From NCBI GenBank assembly GCA_013397935.1, contig VZRN01000634.1:3609072-3673071 (forward strand): a DNA stretch of 64,000 nucleotides, in the 5' to 3' direction. The notes beneath the pieces were generated by a model. It saw only the letters and a program-made list of their open reading frames with translations. It did no database searches and was not told the DNA's origin. This document shows positions 13,966 through 27,824 of the stretch, piece after piece; the first letter of the stretch is position 1, and each line of letters begins with the position of its first letter. Made by a program: the position numbers and the translations under genes. Source of the stretch: Dasyornis broadbenti. Its lineage: Eukaryota; Chordata; Aves; Passeriformes; Dasyornithidae.

Positions 13966-15028
13966 GTGAGCCACAGGGCACCCTATGAATCACAGTTAAA
14001 ATTATTTCTGAGGGACCAGGGAAGCAGCAGGAATTCTCTCAGCTCACCAGGCTGGCTGGGTGCACACAACCCGGGCCCGTTGATCCCCTCACATTTCCCA
14101 GGAACGTTCCCATCCGTGGAGCAGAGTTTAGCAAACCGAGCAGATGCCGGTGCTTTCCATCCCAGCATCTGTTTCCCTGCAGACAAGGAGTGACCTCTGC
14201 AAACTGCTCGGGGGCTACCGAAACATTCTGCTACCACTGCCAGTAAATACATCCAGCTCCGCTACCAGGGCTGCTGCTGGTGGAGTTATCATTAGAATGA
14301 CTCTGAACTGATATTGGGAACTGAAATCATTATTCCTGTTACAGCACCTGGGTTTGATTTTTTTTTTTTTTTTCTTTTTTCCTACTGGAATATAAATTAC
14401 TCACTTCAGAGGACTCTCCTTACTCATTGGTGAAAGTCAGAACATTCTGAATTTAATTGTTTTTTTGTTGAATTAATAAATGTGGCGCATCCTGAATGAA
14501 TCCATCTCCAATAAATGTTATGGGAAACTTACAAAATGTTTTCCTTGATAAGCAAGTAACTGATGGGAAATTGATCAATTTCTAAATTGTTTATAAACAC
14601 TCTTTGCAAATACTGTAATGACTTAGTGGAGAGCAGAATGTTGACAGATTTACTTTGCCAATGCTTTGTGGTCATTAGAATTAAAGAAAATTTTGCTAGG
14701 TTTTAAAATATTTGGATTTAACCTGGAAAACCTGGAAGGCAGTATTACACCTCACAAATTTAACCTACACGCTGCTTAACTTCTTGAATAACTCAATAAA
14801 ATAATCAAATGCAGGGTTACAGTGCACAAAATGTCAAAATCCCATTTAGAATAAGATTCTATCTTTGAAAGCTTTCAAATTATTTTTCAGTCTTCCCTTG
14901 CAATAAACACCAAATTATTATCTATTAAACACACGAAGCATATCTAGTTTTTTCTGTATATAATTATGTGTGTATTTATTCATGATCTGTAAAATTACAG
15001 GATCTAAATGTGTCCTGAGCATTTGTTT

Positions 15029-15064
15029 GGTTTTGTTTTGTTTTGTTTTGTTTTTTTTTTTTTT
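15029..15064. repeat. (GTTTT)n microsatellite grading into poly-T
   Basis: Several GTTTT units followed by a run of T. This is the reverse-complement composition of the CAAAA tracts elsewhere in the window. Confidence 0.9.
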
Positions 15065-18000
15065 ACTAAGGTCATAGTAAATGCTCATTCTGCTTGAAGT
15101 ACTTAAATTATGTAAATGATGAACCAATCAATTATGAGGAAGATTCACCTTTTTAAAAGATAGAATGATACACCATGCATATTCAGGGAAAAAAAAAAAA
15201 CCACATTTGTAAGAAGGAAAAGGGGAGACAAAGATAGGAGACACTTTGATGAAAACTGATCCATTGAGAATGCAGCACTAATCAGGCCTAACAATATAAA
15301 AATACTGAAAACATCGTTTTGCATAAGTTTGGTGAGAACTATAAATAAATATGGCCCAAGTAATGAGGAATAAAAACTTTGGAAGAGAGACTTGAATTTA
15401 ATTTGTGTGGCTTTGATGAGAAATTTATCAGCAGAGAAGGCATTAATTCTATTCCACTCTAAAGGCATTTGTTCCTAAACTGCCAGGTAAAGGTGGACTT
15501 CAGATACAAATTCGGTTTTGATGGTTTATTTTTTATTGGTATTTCTCAAAAAAAATCCCCTTGTGTGCTGGGGGAAGATTGCTGACTTCAGCAGTTTGAT
15601 CAGAAAGATAATTAAAAGGAAATGAATCTTTTAAGTGTTTCAAAGGCAGCTCAGATAGTTGGCATATTTGTCCTGCGAAGCACCACACAGCCCAAATCTC
15701 TCTGTGCAGATTCCCCTTGATCTGAACTGGATTTGGAGGAGGAAGGTGACAGCCCTGGGCTTGCCAGGACCAAGCTGGGCATTGGCACAAAGGCTGAGAG
15801 GGCAAGGACTTCTCCAGCACGTATTTCCTTCTTTAATACGGGCAGCTGGGTCCCAGCTTGTACCTTCACTCCACTCTCTGCTCACATCTCTGCTAGTGAG
15901 GCTTCAAACTTGCCCATTCCTCTCGCAGGGTTACCAGAGCTGCAGCTCCTCTCAGGTGATTGTACACCCTGACAGACACAGCTGCATGCAGATCTAAATC
16001 TGCACGGCCACAATCAGAATTCTTTGATTGGATCCCTCTTTAAAATGCATTATTTTGATTTACTTTGATTATTTAAAACCTTCAAACCAATTAGCTGAAG
16101 GCACGAGTTTATTACATTTCCGGTAGCCTACAGTACAAGGATGAACTCGGGGATCTGTTCATTCTCTGCTATAAAGAGAGAAACACGGCCAGATCCAGCT
16201 GTTACACCCCAGCTCTGCTTCACTGTGGGTCCATCCTACACCAGCCTTTTCTAAATGTCAATGGCAGGATCACGCTGCAAGGCAGGCCATGCTCTCCTGG
16301 GCAGTCAAGTGAGGAGAGCAAGTATTTCCTGTGGCCACTTCTGAGGACATTGTGGCACTCAGACCTTGTAATCTACAAAAAGAGGGACAGAGACAACGTC
16401 CAGCAGGGATTCCAGTAGGAAGGCGTTTCTGCGCAATGTGAATTGTAAACGCTTTTATTTCAGACTGCTAAAAGCATTTCTTCTTGATTTTGTTTAATAT
16501 TAAAGACCCCTACACTCTAAACTAATCAATAAAAAACCCCAGAACTTCGTACGTAAAAATGCACAAAATGGAATTAGAGCTGAAATTAGTTTAATAAACA
16601 GTTGTTTAAAAATAATAATTTAAAGCACTTGCTGTTTTCAAATTATTTAAAATACAGGCTCTAAGAAGAGTTTGGTTCTGATATACCCTGACTGACAATT
16701 CATATAATTTACTCTTTGAAACTACTCAGGGAAAGTAAAAATCTTTCAGAAGATATTAACCTTCCTAAAATAAGTTTTATAGAACGGGTTACTTGAGGTC
16801 TCAAGTAAACAAATAACAAAAATATGATTCTTCAGCAAGTTCTTTTGAGCCTCCAAATCAATCAACATTTGGCAGCGTTTCTCAGCTGTTCCTATGAAAA
16901 GCCATGTACAGATTGCAGAAGCATCAGTTGCTCTGATAAATCTCACTATGCTAATGAGGTTGATTATTTTCTCTCTACAGATGAGAGGAATATTGGCATA
17001 TAGGCAGTAAACCGTTATTAGCACATTCCCAATAACTGTTTTTATTTTCCAACTCATCTGACTGAGCTCCTCTATAAATCTCCCAGGATTTATGGACATA
17101 ATGAAATCAGCACCTTCCTCTTGCTAAGTGCCCCTCTGAAGTGCACTCATATCAAGGCTGTGGAAATGGACCTGTTGTGAAGGAGATGGTTTCCCTACAG
17201 AGTAAAAAAATCCACAAGCATTGAACTCTTCTTCCTTCTGATTTTGCATTTGCACCTCTAGACAGAATACAAGAAATCGGCAATTAATCTATCTAAAAAG
17301 AAGTGCAATGTACTTTGTTATGGCCATCTAAATATATGCCAGTTATTAGATAAAAAAATCTAAATAAATGGGTTGATAACCACATAGTTTAACTGGGAAA
17401 GCTGAATTTTGTACATAACAGAGCTTTCTTTTCTTTTTCAAGAAAAAAAACTATGCATGAAAAAGGTTTAGGTGATTATTTAGTTGCATCTAGACATCCC
17501 ATTTGTGCTGTCCATGCTCATTTACCCACACTCAATTCAGAAGTGTGTCAAGAATGAAGCAGGGAATCACAGTGGCCAATAGGCTAAGCTCAGTGACATC
17601 TACTACAATGAAATTGCTTTTAGCTTCACTACAAATCACACAGGAAAAGCATCTAAACAAATTGTATCCGCAAAGCTGAACGACTTCAACAGGAAGACAA
17701 GAGACGCAGTGATTTAATCTTTCACCCCAAAATAACTGAATTACATAAATTGGTGCTATTATCCGATGTCATAACATACTTTAGTACACGCAGGGCAACG
17801 AGCATTAGGCAGAAGCACGAACTCCATGATGTTACAATCTATGATGCTGGAGAGTGCCAAGTAGAGGAGCAAGGCTGGAACAAATGAAACTTGGGGATAG
17901 AATATTTCAATGTCAGAGAAATAACTAAGAGATGGCATCCTAGAGGAAAAAAAATACTATAGATAAGTACAACCACTATTTCACCTTTTGGCAAAGAAAA

Positions 18001-21000
18001 TTAAAAGCTCCATGGATTAGAATAGAAACTTAACTCCTGAAAGTCGGGACAGCGAGGATCATTATTTGTGCAAACGCTAATTACAGAAGTGTTCATCCAT
18101 GTACATTGAAATTCCTCACCATGGTGAGCCAATTGAAGCACTCCAGCAAAGTTTCTCCTGACTCCACATTCCCAGAACTGCCTCTGCCTGGCTTGGGAAT
18201 GAATTCATGCTACAAACACTGCTTGAACAGAGACAGAACCCTGGCATACAAAGGGCCTGAAAGCCTCCAGCTTGCATGGTAAGGCCATCAGTTAAAGAGG
18301 TCTCAAAACCAGCCAGAGCAGGGTTACAGCTCACAGCAGCTCCTCTACAGTGCCCACACTTAACAGCATTCCCACCCCTCCCAGGCTCCCCACTGCTGGC
18401 ACAGCCATCCCCAGCAGGCAGCCCTTTGATCCCAGCTGCCCCTCCTGCTTGGAACCACCCCTGACCAACTCAGCACCCCCTCACACTCAGCAAAGCTTTG
18501 GCCCAGCTGAAATCTGCACATCATCAGCACCTGACCAGCACCCTGAGGATTTTTGCCTGGCAAAATGAAATATTGGGGGCCAGCCACCATCGGTGACTCG
18601 TCAGTTCCAGATTCCTCTGGGTGATCCAGGAATAGTGGAACAGTAAGATCAGATTTACAAAGGAAGAGAAGGGAGGATCCACAAGAACCGCAGGGACTTT
18701 AAATCCCCTTTTTAGTACTCAGCTAAACAGCCAAGCTGCAGCTGAAGCTGCTGAAGCTCTAGATGAAGGACAGTGAAGACTAATGGCTCCGTTTATGTGG
18801 CAGCTCTGGACAAATCCTGGCTCCCAAAAGGGCATTATTTATTTCTCTGTTTGCTCTGGAGTACAGGCTAAAAGAAGGAGTTTCCAGACTTACATTACTA
18901 CTCATGGTTGTGGGTTTTGCTGTTGGCCAAGGTGGTGGCTTGGCTGTACCCATACTCTAAAGGAACATTAACTTCATGGAGCCCAAAAAAAGAATTTCTG
19001 CCTTGTCAGGTACTGGCTTGTCTCACGGAACCACGAAATAGGTTTTGTACATCCAGAAATCAGTATCTCACTGCTGCTTCTCCCACTTTGGGAGTGCCTG
19101 AACAGGAGAATGAAAGGTATTTAACAGCCAAAAGTTATTTAGGAACTCAAGGGAGAAAGGACCAAATTGGTAAGCAAACAAAAATTAAGACACCCAACTC
19201 CCTGATCTGATATGACATAAGTTCTTCTGTCAAATATGCACACACGTGTAGTGTCTTTTAAATTCTGGCAATATTATTTTATGCAAAAGTTTTCACTCTG
19301 TGCAAATGATAGCATATAGCATATTTAGTATGTATTTTTATTTATACCTCAGTTCCACTTATCTATGAGATACTCATCTTACTAATTTTTTCAAAAATAG
19401 CTTCAGCATCACCAGTGTGCAGAGGAAAGACCCAAAAGCTGGAATTTTTCTGCCTGGCCAACCCCTAGGATTCCTATGCTCCTGCAGTTCCAGGTATCCA
19501 TGCACCACCTGAAACAGCTGAGCTGTCTTTGACACAGCACAGTAAGGAGGGACTCAAAACTGCCAGAGATGCTGAACAATTAAAGCTTCAGGAGGTAGTC
19601 CTGGAAAGGGTTCTTTTTGATGTGTTCTGCCTGTCTTATAGGCAAATTACCTTTGATAATCTGGACGCCTGGCTCAGAACATTAGAAAATCAAAGTTCGT
19701 TCCCGGTACATCAAACTTTAATTTAGACAGAAATGCCTCCCTCAGAGTTGAAATGCTCTTAGTACATGGGTAGCCTTAATCTTGCATGTTCCCCTGATTC
19801 AAAATAATATTTCATCCTTACCCTTTGCTGAGAGTTAAAAATAAATGCTGACAATGATAATTATGTACCACTGAAGATAAAAGCCAACTCCATCAGGCTC
19901 TCTTAAACAAGAAACATTCCACCCATTTGGGCCAGTTTGCTTTCTGCAGCTGGAAAGGTGAACGGAAGGAAAGGTGAAAAGTTAACCTGGAAAAGATGTT
20001 CAAGAACAAACTATAAAGCTCCTGGAAGATTTCAGCTGTGAGTTCTTATAAAGCAAAGGAAATAGGCTTCTAAAGCAGGCTTTCATTGCTTCTGCTCTGG
20101 GGAAGAGAGGGGAGAAGTTTTATTAAAACATTGAAACACGGCCTAATTGTGCTACAGCAGAAATATACGCTATATACTGTATCTATACCATTATCTCTAA
20201 TGTATATATACACTTATGGAGAGAGAGGAAAACGCAATTGCAGATAGACCTGACAAGGGAAGACAAGAAGTCTGAGGACCGATCTATAGTGAAACCTGGA
20301 CGTGGACGCCGAAATGGAGACACGTGCAGTCAGAGGGGTGCTGCTTCAAAATACTGTCTTGTCTTTGTTAAAGAGCTTTTCCATGTTGGGTTTTTTAATT
20401 GACTTTCAGTTTAAAAGAAGCAGAAATCCCTCAGCCACTTACCATGGGAGAGTGAAGAGGCTCGCTAAAGCCTTGCTGTTTATGCTAATGAGAGAGTAAC
20501 TCAATTTACTTGAGTACTGATCAATGCTAAACAATCAGAGAAGTTCATGTATTATGTATTTCAGAAGAACCTGTGCTTTTTAGTGGAATGTCACAAGGTT
20601 AAACTACTGGTAGACGCTGTTTTCCCTTGAGCCCAATTTCTGCTACAGTGCTTCCTATCCACATAATGAAGAAACAATAGCAAAATAAAGCATTGTTTGG
20701 AACACATAATGAACTGCTCTCATAAACTTCAACCTTCAGAAGTCATTATATTTTACAGTTTGATGCAGCAGACAATTCTCAGGCCTCCATTTGCTGGCTG
20801 CATCAGGCAATGTACACTACGTTTTACCATGTCTCAGTAATTATTGACAGAACAATTGTCATGGCTTGCACTGCTAATATCGGTGCATTAGCAGCTGAAG
20901 GAGTTTGTTACAGACTTCCTGGCAGGTGCCCTGCAGGGCTGTAAAGTCTGCCTCTGCTCATCACACTAAACAGGTACTTTAGGAAATATCCCAAATATAC

Positions 21001-21450
21001 AACTTTCAAGTTATCTGTTCTTCCTGTCATTGACTGTTTTCTGTGGTCTATTTGATTCTCTTACACTAAATTGCACTACAAATACCAAACACTCGCTTTC
21101 AGCTCACAGCAATTCACAGGAAAGCTTTGTCTGATTTTTAAGTCAGATGAGACCATTTCATGCTCATAACTAAAAGACAAAAGGCTTCTGCATTCCTGTG
21201 CAGCATTCTGCTGATGGGCACCTGTGAGGGCTGTTACTCTTAAATGGTAACTCAAATTACTATAGAGTAACAAAAATGATACTTAAATTCAATCAGTAAA
21301 AACAGAGATGATTTATTTTTTTTCTGTCACCATGCACATGGAGGATCTCACACTAACTAACAGCTCCTCTTGAAGCTACAGGACTGCTAATAATTATACT
21401 TCAAAGCCCTTTTTCTTTGTTTTTCACCTGGAATCATTCACAAATAAAAT

Positions 21451-21610
21451 TTGGAATAAGTTGCCCGTAGTTTGTGGAATCACCATTCCCAGAAATATTT
21501 AAAAATAGCTGGAAAAGGCTCTGAGTACACCAAGGTTTGCCAGGCTTTGATTGGGTTTTGGGCAAGAAGACATCCAGAGATCTTCCATGTCCTAGGTCAT
21601 TGCACAGTTC
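21451..21610 (+). mobile_element. Old CR1 LINE 3' fragment
   Basis: The order of recognisable CR1 words is kept: GGAATAAGTTGCCCG, then TTGTGGAATCACCATTCCCAGAAATATT (CR1: TGTGGAATCACCATCCCTGGAGGTATT), then GGCTTTGATTGGGTTTTGGG, then GACATCCAGAGATCTTCCATGTCCTA (CR1: GACCTCCAGAGGTCCCTTCCAACCTA). Many substitutions and small indels mark it as an ancient copy. Orientation is +, matching the copies at 9.7 and 38.5 kb. Confidence 0.72.
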
Positions 21611-22410
21611 TTTCATAACAGTGAGCAAAATTACCTGCGCTCTCCACACCCAATCCTACAGTGCATGTAAGCAAAATGAATGGAAAACAGGGTCAGTTGT
21701 GGAGCAGCTCTGTATGGGATCTGGCTTGGAGAAGTCACTCAGAAAATTATGGCTTTTAGAACTGAGAGAGATGGAGAAGGGATGATACCATGGAACACTT
21801 ATTGAAATGTTCAGAGGCATTAATGCCACTATTTATATATCAACATATATTGCAAAGGTTACTTAACATCTCCTTAGATTAGTATGTTGTTCAGAATGAA
21901 ATTAAAATTTATGACTGGAATTTTGAATAATTTATAGATATCACATACTAGGGTACTTGAGAGTTTCTATTCAGTGGAATGAATACGTACATCCAGATCA
22001 AATACATAATATATAGATATGGAATTAATTGCATACAGAAAGAAAGGCAAAGAAGAGAGGCTGATGAAAAGGAGAAGTGGGTGCGTGTTTTGCTGAACGT
22101 AGACAGAACGCATTGCAAGAAATGGGTCACAGAGAAAGAATGAGAGAATGATAACAAAATACATCATCAGAAGTCTATTCAGAAGTCTGTAAGAATGGAA
22201 AAACCTGACGAGACACCCAAAGGGCAGGAGGAGGGTTCTGTCCTGACAGAGCCATCGCGAGTGCTGCAAGGCAGCCGAGGTCTGTCTGCAGTCACTGAAC
22301 ACAGGCACAGCCTTTCTGCCACTCTCTGCCCAGCTCAGTCCCTCAAACTGCAGGTTGAAGTCCCTATTCAAACTAAGCTGGTAGAATGCAGGATTACTCA
22401 TTATCTTTAG

Positions 22411-22479
22411 CAGAGGTCATTAATTAAAAGCAGTATTAGAACACACTCTGATATTGCTATCCCAGAGTCAATTTTCAAG
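22411..22479 (+). CDS. Possible 69-base internal exon
   Basis: The acceptor ATTACTCATTATCTTTAG precedes 69 bases that read open in phase 0 for exactly 23 codons (begins QRSLIKSS, ends IPESIFK). A strong donor follows (TTCAAG then GTAAGG). The phase is symmetric (0 to 0). I do not recognise the peptide. A pseudo-exon cannot be excluded. Confidence 0.28.
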
Positions 22480-25164
22480 GTAAGGTGTATCTCACAGAAA
22501 GGAAAGAGAGCCCATTTAACATCAGTTTTCAAGATAAAGTGCAAGACTTTGGGGAAACCAGCATCACCTGCTATGCACTTTAACAGCACCACAGCCCTTA
22601 GGTCCTCTAGGTATGGAATTACACATTTGTACTAATCAGCATTAGCTCACATTTACTGCAACTGCATTCTTGATTCTGTTTATCAGTAGTGATCTGTGCT
22701 GGGAACTCACAAACTCAGCATAACTCCAGCTGTTTGTAAAGAGATGGTGTTAATGCTCACATCGACAGGACCCAGGGAAAAATTATTGATCTATAGGAGG
22801 GCAGCATCAATAATGTTCATAGTAATTAAAACCTTCTTGTACAAGTGGGTAATCAGAAGGATCAGATCTCCCTTCAGGGTTTGCTTCCACAGCCCTGGAA
22901 ATTGCTGTTAAAGGAATCCAAACTCCTACCATTCTGTTTTACCAATTTACACTCTAAAACCCCACCCTTAAAATTTCAAGGTTCAGGATTGCTATTTAAA
23001 TCAAAGCTTAAATATGCAGACACTGGATGTTCTCTTCTTTCAAGTGAATCCTTTTGAAAAAAACAAACATTCCTTTATTTCCACAAGATGAGGTTAATGT
23101 ATTTCCAAGGAGACACTGCTTTTGCAGATGGCTTGAATCAGAGAACTGCTACAGTTATCATTATGCAGCTATTCAAAGAGAAAATTTTAGAACTTGGCAA
23201 AAAGGAGAAAAATAATGTCTTATAATACACTGTCCAGACTCGATGCAGGCAGGCAGGAAAAAGGGAACATGTAAAAGTCAAAATGCTAAAAATAATCAAG
23301 CAGAATAATGCTTGAAAATTTGAAAATTATAAGTATGTCTGACATTAAGACATGAAATTCGTACAACCAAAGTAGGGAAGAAAAGCACAGTGGTAGGATA
23401 ATTTACATAGGAAAAAGAATCTGAAGTCTGAACAACAGGAAGGAGAGAAATAATGCTATGTGAAATTTAAGATCTAGAGGTGCAAAAAAAGTCAGATTTT
23501 TTTTTTTTTCCCACCCTTTGTCTTTTCTTTCTGCAGTTTTCTACACTGTGCTGGGGATGGATCTGTATGCACAATCAAATATACAGACACATCAAAGCAT
23601 ACTTAGTGTGAGGATTTCATTTCCAAATGTTTATGGATACAACCACAATTCACCCCAAAAACTGGAAGACAAAATGCCACTGAGTTAGCCAACAACTACA
23701 GAAATCTGATTTATCTCCTGCTAAATTGTATTGTGAGAAATAACTTCATGAACTCATACACTAATTTCTGTGTTCAGGGGACCTTCACTCTAATCCTTCT
23801 CTGGCACTTCCCCACTAGTGAAAAAGTGTTTAAAAGTCTTTATTAAGGCTCTACAAATAAGTGACAATGTCGCAAAAGCAGTTGACAGCAATTGACAGAG
23901 GCAGAAAGTCAGAACTGGAACAAAGGTGGCGGTCAGGTCAGAAATTAGATTAACTCACAGATTTAAAATAGAGACTATTACAAATCTTCCAAAAGTTTTT
24001 AATTTCTATATTTTATCAGTGCAATTTACTTTAATACATTATCTTTTTCTTTAGGTGGCAGGCAAATGGAAAAAAAATAGAAAGCAATTTAAGTATAAAA
24101 TCATAGACTCAGAGCATCATTGATAATGGACAGATCCAATGGGAGCAGAGTTAGGTCAAACCTCATCTGTTTTAGAAACCACAGCAACGTGCAAATGAGT
24201 CCAATGAAATGGTCTATTTTTAATATAATGATGTCCTGTCTGCAGAATACGATAATACAGGATAGACCTGAAACTAATCTTAGAATACTTCATTTACTGA
24301 TTCTTCCATAAAAAGTAACTGCAACAATTAGCAGTTTAATACATTTTCATTCCTGAGCAATGAAGAGAGGTCTTGTTCATATTTGATAAGAGCATAAAGC
24401 AGATCTGAGGCAATGTAATTAACCAGTTATACTTATTATTAGATTAAAGTTGTCTTTTCAGTCATAACTGCTCTTTGTGACTTGCCACCTGAAGTAAGTT
24501 TATCTGCTGTCACCACATTGCTGTAGTACAGGATGCTGGGTTTGTTGTGTGCTTTTGTTAGAAAAAATACCAAAACAAAGAAGTAATCATACAAAGACTC
24601 CCTGTTCTCAAGCTTGCTCTTCCAGAATCCGACAGCCACATGGATAACTATCCATGGATATGTGGACAGACGTGGAGTCTGGACACAAACATGAATCTTG
24701 CAGATGAGCCTAACTTGTGTTTTCTAGAATTCTTCGTGGGACTAGGCTTTGCAAAAATGGCTGAAAAAAAAATCAAAACATGAAGTTGCTCTAAGCTTTT
24801 AATAAAGATCTTCTATTCCAGAAGAGGGGAACAAAAACAACACCAAAAGCCTAATTACTATTTTGGACCCTTTCTCATATGTATTTTACTTGACAGGTAT
24901 GACAAGGCAATCATTAAATGCAGCCCTAAAGACAACAGACGTGAAGACCGTCAAAGCAGCCAGACTGATGCCTCTTCCTGAGAATACGCAGAACAAGATT
25001 CGGTTTACATTCACCAATTTTTGAAAGCCAAAACAGAATATTCCTCCTACAAGTTCCGAGAATCGGTGTCTCCACAGACGTAGAGGTGATAAGAGAAAAA
25101 GTGATTTGCCTTGACCTTTCTAAATGGCTTTCTGTCTGTTTTGTTTCGTTGTAGGTTATTTTGT

Positions 25165-25335
25165 TTGGGTTTTTGGGGTTTTTTTTTTTAAGTTTCAAAG
25201 GCATTAGAACTAAGAATAGAACAGCAATGATGCTGTAAATACTAAGAACTGGCAGTTTTCTCCCTGCATCATTTTTCCTCACAGTTTCTTTCTTAAAAAA
25301 AAAAGAAAAAAAAACAACCAAAAAAAACCACCTTG
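25165..25335. repeat. Poly-T tract and nearby A-rich tract
   Basis: A T/G-rich run ending in about ten T (around 25180-25190) is followed about 100 bases later by an A-rich run (about 25295-25328). The two could pair as a weak long stem. No mobile element is recognised between them. Confidence 0.6.
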
Positions 25336-26705
25336 CTGCCTGTTTCATTTTGAAGCTGAGCTATACAAGATTTGATCGTTTAGTTGCTTTGTTTGTTATG
25401 TGGTATTGATTCCAGGCCTCCACCACCCATGCAAACAAATTTGCACCCCAATTAGCTGTCATAAATCAGTTTATTTCCTGGGGCTGTACGCAGACACCTG
25501 CTACACCACGGACTGAAAGCACCGAGGAGCGATTGCAAGCCGTTAACTTGGGAAGGGGGAGGAGAAGGAAAATAAGGCAATGTTGTAACTTTAACCTTCC
25601 ACTGATTTCTTTTCCGTGCCATACACAGCCTGGTTCTGATTCTTAAGTTGATCGTTTTTCTATTGTAGAGATCAGTCCAGGGAGCAGGAAGGAGACAATA
25701 AAACAAATACAACCTCAAAACGCAGAGATTTACACTTTGAGCAAACATTTTGATTAGCGGGGGATACAAGAAACACGGTTTTAATGATTGAAATTATCTA
25801 TTCTTGATCATTTTGATTGCTAATTAAAAGGAGAAAAGGCAGATATTTCTACTGGGGAGAAGCCATAACAGAGACCATGTGGCAACTGGGAGATCTGGGC
25901 GGCCAAAGCTGCCTGATCTGCCTCTGAAAGTAGGACAAGGCAGGGCCAGCTGCTCTTAAATCTCAGGTAATTATCTTAAGACCTTCTTCTTCACCCTCCC
26001 CCTTCCCTTCTCTTCCCTTGAGCTACAACAATAAAAACTTTTAAATGCATATGCAAATAAATAATTTAACTAAATCACTTTGATCACTAGAAACTGTTAG
26101 TTAACATTAGAATGTTTCAGCTGAGAGAGATTCAGAGAGATTAATTTGTCTTCCACTGTGCACAACAGCTATTCAAAATCCTCTAAAGACCTGGCTGTGT
26201 TGTAATGAAGCATATTTACAGCTTTCTTTATATTTTATTTAGCGAGTAAATACTCTGGCATTTTCAAACTGAAGGAATCTTATTTGTTTTCATGGGACAC
26301 ATCTCTCCCAACACCAGCATGTGCAGGCAACACTGTTCAACATGTGCTCTGCTCATGAGCCAAAAACCACTCGGGAAATCCTTGCCGTGGGTCTCCAGGT
26401 TTTTATATCGTATTTTAGTGTTCATGGATATTAAACTTCCTACCCAGCCATACCCTTGGATTTGGAGGAACATCACGATACCGTGCTGACTGCAGCTATT
26501 AGTAGCTCTTTGCTTTCCAGAGACCCGTGCACGCTCAAATTGTTCGCTAGAGGACATTTCTTCCACACCTCAACACCACATCACTAAATGGCCTATAAAA
26601 TTACCAGAGGGCTACACACCATTACTCTTTAAATATTCTAGAGCAGAACATTAATGAAAGCTGAATATTTATGTGGATTCCACTATCCTAATTCACGGGT
26701 AACAC

Positions 26706-26839
26706 CCTTTGGTGGGCAGTTTGATGTTGACCAGGACACTGCACTTTAAAATAAATTGAAAATTCCACTCGATGAAAGGTAAATTGAAAATAAAATCCAT
26801 CTGTGCACCTTCCAAAATAGACATTACTGTTTCACACGG
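26706..26839 (-). CDS. Possible minus-strand exon
   Basis: Reading the minus strand, a very good acceptor (TCTGTTGTTCTTCTTGCAG) precedes an open stretch beginning PCETVMSILEG and containing FIEWNFQF. The donor is weak (AAAGG then GTGTTA). The exon would run phase 0 to 2 and follows the 27.8 kb candidate in compatible phase. The product is unknown. Confidence 0.2.
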
Positions 26840-27824
26840 CTGCAAGAAGAACAACAGAGAAACCACATGTACCCTGTGAAAGCAGGACTCCATCCTGAAG
26901 GCCCCTCTCTTCCTGTATCCAACTGAATTCCTTTGGATGTTTTCCTGAAAAACCTTCTTGGAATTCTGTTCTCTTCAGGTTTCTTTAGTCAGAGAAGCCC
27001 ATTTGAAAACTGACCCAATTAGAACTAATCTCCATGTTTAGTTCTTCAAGGAGCTGACCAGATTTAATCTTCCTTCCCCCCCAAATTGTTCATACATCTC
27101 AAGCATGTTTCTATTTAATTGCTGTAAGAAACAGATATGGAAAGCAGCCAAATCAATGTAATACATCGATTATTTTATTCTTTCTTCTCCCCAGTGAGCC
27201 CTGCTCTGCCTCTGCTGAGCAGTCAGGTAGAAATCTGCTGGCCCTGAGAGAAGTTCTGCTTTTAAGCTCCTCTCCCTTCCTCGTCTGGTAATCAAAGACG
27301 TGCAGGTGGGCGCATTCTGCAACAAATCAATGGTGAAATTTTTTTGTATCCACTGAACTTTTATTTTTCACCAACCCGTGCATCATGTCTTTAGACAACT
27401 CCAAAGAGGCTGAAGTGTACACGTTCTGCCATGTGTCTTTCCGTTGAAAATAGATATAGAGATAATGAGTCACTTTCAAGTGACAGTAGTTTTGGAATTT
27501 ACATCTCTTCAAGGGATATTGTAATAGCATCAAAAAGTCCTCTGTGGAGATGCACACTTTCATGTCTTTAAAGACATCAAGTATCATCAGCTCCGAGAGC
27601 CTAAACCTCCCAAAACACAGCACGAGAAGGTATCAGTGGGTTTGGGCTAATTACAGACACTCACATCATCCCAAAAATCTAATCTCTCTTTAAACTCTCT
27701 TTCTGGACTTCATCTTCACATGAATTTGCAGTGCAGTTCTTTTCTATTAAACAGCAGGATTAATTATGTGATATTTCGATTATTAGCAGCTAGGTGCAGA
27801 ATGACACATTTTATAAATATTTAC

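Larger units (their letters stand above)
9774..21450. other. Non-coding unique sequence with homopolymer tracts
   Basis: No convincing gene is visible. The stretch holds (CAAAA)n at 10842-10891, poly-T at 11436-11460 and 13313-13330, and (GTTTT)n at 15029-15064. There is a possible CR1 tail near 12263-12319 and a possible 48-base exon at 13918-13965. A minus-strand open frame of about 117 codons at 16746-17099 has no good acceptor and was not accepted as a gene. Confidence 0.55.
21611..26700. other. Non-coding unique sequence
   Basis: AT-rich sequence without recognisable genes. Long open frames on the minus strand at 21967-22401 (144 codons) and 24439-24639 lack consistent splice support and look like chance. 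Two + strand exon-like segments (22411-22479 and 24462-24493) are noted separately. An octamer site with a nearby TCF-type site lies at 26051-26085. Confidence 0.5.

Noticed and set aside
16746..17099. 117-codon minus-strand open frame, protein-like in appearance
   Set aside because: The only in-frame acceptor (GGCACTTAG) is poor, the donor is weak, and no promoter or homologue is recognised. Open frames this long are expected by chance in 64 kb of six-frame sequence.
21967..22401. Longest-class open frame on the minus strand (144 codons)
   Set aside because: Composition is low-complexity hydrophobic towards the end and no splice or start context supports it.
24098..24180. Possible minus-strand CR1 end (ATCATAGACTCAGAGCATCATT)
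   Set aside because: Only the first dozen bases resemble the CR1 terminal repeat. The following bases do not follow the CR1 order.
24439..24639. 66-codon minus-strand open frame, extendable to about 95 codons
   Set aside because: No single frame agrees with the best acceptor nearby (the T-rich tract near 24760), and the + strand has its own splice-like segment in the same place.
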